64,000 nucleotides of DNA from Dillenia suffruticosa (Eukaryota; Streptophyta; Magnoliopsida; Dilleniales; Dilleniaceae). Numbering within the stretch: the stretch's first letter is position 1; each line of letters starts with the position of its first letter. The DNA is taken from contig JAVTVX010000019.1 in the NCBI GenBank assembly GCA_033439265.1, positions 9,803,501 through 9,867,500 on the forward strand, written 5' to 3'. A program made the translations under genes and the position numbers. Positions 62,456 through 64,000 of this stretch are shown here, in pieces. The notes below the pieces were generated by a model. The model made no database searches. It was not told the origin of the DNA and saw only the letters and a program-made list of their open reading frames with translations.

Positions 62456-63695
62456 GTAACGACTGTATTGATTGAAGTTCTATGGTTTGCTGTTAGAAAT
62501 TTAGTGGTTTCTAATACATCTGAAGTTTGGGAAATATTACAGGTTTTAAACCAACCCGACGGGCGAACGACAGCTAGGTCTGATACCCGAGGAACCCTAG
62601 GTGAGAGATGAATAAATTTTATTGATAGAATCCCTTATTAGGGTTTTAATCGCTATAAATTTGACGATTTGATTAGATTTGTCTTTTGGAGAGTCGTTGA
62701 AAAATAGGGAGTGACCACCCTCCCTAGATATGTGAGTGGGACTCTAATCTCTTGCATAAATAGTAAAACGTATTTTCTGTCACATTTTCGATAAAACATG
62801 CTTTGGTATGCATTCGTTGACGTGTGATATTAAATTTAAAAATCTGTTTTGTGATTTTTGGAGTGTCTTGAATTATATTTACAATGACTATGCATCCATG
62901 GTTTGAGATGAATCAATAATTGTGCCATTATTTGAAAATATATAAATTTCATTTTATACCAATGTATTGATATGCTATTTTGAAATGAATTTGATGAGAC
63001 GTATTGGCACGCAAATTTAAAAATGTTTTTGATGAACTATGTGGGTTGGATGCCTACTAGTTGTGCGATGATGTGATAATACTTGTGGGACGTTGTGCCC
63101 TGGGACGTTGTGCCCTTATGATATTATGGGACGTTGTGCCCTTGTGATACTATGATGATTCCGTAGCTACGAAGGGCGTTTGTAGAGGCACGGGTTGCCC
63201 GGATACGCTTCTGCAGGAGGTATCCGCAAACGTCATTTATTCTAAAGGCTATAGGCGCGGCCGGTTGAACCCACGTAGGGGGAGGACGTGTGTGACGCCA
63301 CCGTCTAGCACCGGGCGGGGTCCTATACACGTTGATGAGTTGGCCCCAGCGAGCTCATGGCCAACGTCGGGGTAGAGAGCGTTTCAAAGTCTATGCATAA
63401 TAAAACTCCCGACGCGCCTGTCCTTGGTCACGGTTGACCTTTGCCAGGACTATTTTTGGCTCGCTCTGACATTACTTGATTTTAAATGGATGCATACATG
63501 CTTGCTATCGTGTGTTTGATTAAATGATTTCAAATTGATAAATATATCATGTTTTGCTGCGAAATGTAAATTGTTGTTTCAAATGATATTATTTGACACT
63601 CCAATTGTTCACCTATACTATTTATGCTGGATATTATCCCCCTCACTCACTGAGTATCTTCCCATGATACTCACCCCTCTATTTTCTCTCCTCAG
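62456..63695 (+). other. putative intron inside the LTR at 61625
   Basis: Donor CGGCAG|GTAACG after the GC-rich leader; acceptor TTTTCTCTCCTCAG|ACAGG; the hairpin TGAGTATC-TTCCCAT-GATACTCA (63651-63673) ends 22 bases before the AG. A GGGACGTTGTGCCCT unit occurs three times at about 63088-63141. Confidence 0.5.
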
Positions 63696-64000
63696 ACAGG
63701 TTTATTGTGATAGAGCGACGTTACAGGCTCTAGAGCGGAGTTGGTATTTCCGACGGTAAGATTTACTTTTAATTTAGTTTCAACCCTGCGAGGTCTTGAC
63801 ATAGAGGTCCGTAGTTGGCCATGTACTTATTTTGGGATGATTGTATAGTTTAACTCTCATATTTTATTTGCATTGAGGCGATTGTACGTACTTGAATGTT
63901 ACTTGGGAAATGTGATATATATCGTATAAACGTAGGTCCGCTCGGTATAGCGACTGCTCATGCTCTAGTTGGGCATGATAGTAGAGGTCTGTGGCTAGGT

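Larger units (their letters stand above)
61625..64000 (+). mobile_element. Ty3/gypsy LTR (plus), inserted in copia integrase, cut by window end
   Basis: Starts TGTAACACTGCAC right after copia integrase coding sequence. Strong local similarity to the solo LTR at 32175: a telo-box-like block (TTAAAGCCCTAATTC), GCCGCGGCCGCT, the intronic string CCGACGGGCGAACGA, GAGGAACCCTAG, and near the window end ATAGTAGAGGTCTGTGG (compare 34639-34655). By that alignment about 240 bases are missing at its end. It may be a 5' LTR of a full element or a solo LTR; the window does not show which. Confidence 0.88.

Overview
This is a nuclear chromosome window from a flowering plant, most likely a eudicot. It holds two host genes, both with GT-AG introns: a Rab GTPase of the RABA1 (Rab11) group and a small RING-H2 ubiquitin ligase. 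Nearly everything else is nested, decayed transposable elements in AT-rich DNA. I cannot name the species.

Layout. 0.4-9.2 kb: an old L1-type LINE on the minus strand (ORF1 with a DUF4283-like domain and CCHC knuckle; ORF2 with endonuclease, reverse transcriptase and C-terminal zinc region), split at 2511-4870 by a non-autonomous CACTA element. 11.2-14.4 kb: RABA1f-like gene, plus strand. 15.1-16.7 kb: RING-H2 gene, minus strand, convergent with it. 17.5-23.5 kb: a Ty3/gypsy element on the minus strand (3' LTR and broken pol) whose 5' half is lost. 23.5-24.8 kb: 5'-truncated Ty1/copia pol.

24.8-48.4 kb: a very large, degenerate CACTA-like (En/Spm) region. From left to right it has short subterminal repeats, Transposase_24-like remnants, a ~200-bp minisatellite, a TNP2/DUF4216 transposase (minus) split by a complete solo gypsy LTR (32175-34896, target duplication AATGA), a PF20167-like plant transposon protein (minus) and a Ulp1/C48-like protease gene (plus). 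Its right end reads TTTTGTAGTG.

48.4-51.7 kb: another TNP2 fragment (plus), split by a second copy of the non-autonomous CACTA family (49061-51539, target duplication GAT). 52.0-54.6 kb: a gypsy LTR, plus orientation. 55.6-56.4 kb: a third TNP2 remnant (minus). 58.8-61.6 kb: a Ty1/copia element (minus) interrupted inside integrase by a fourth gypsy LTR (61625 to the window end).

Two things deserve most attention. First, all four gypsy LTRs carry what looks like an intron of about 1.2-1.3 kb, with a small hairpin 22-25 nt before the 3' splice site whose stem changes in a compensatory way between copies. Second, both copies of the non-autonomous CACTA family share a mirror-like architecture in which two outward-facing tRNA-like A-box/B-box modules border an AT-rich core and each runs into a GC-rich block. 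All assignments come from reading the sequence by eye; no alignment or database search was run.
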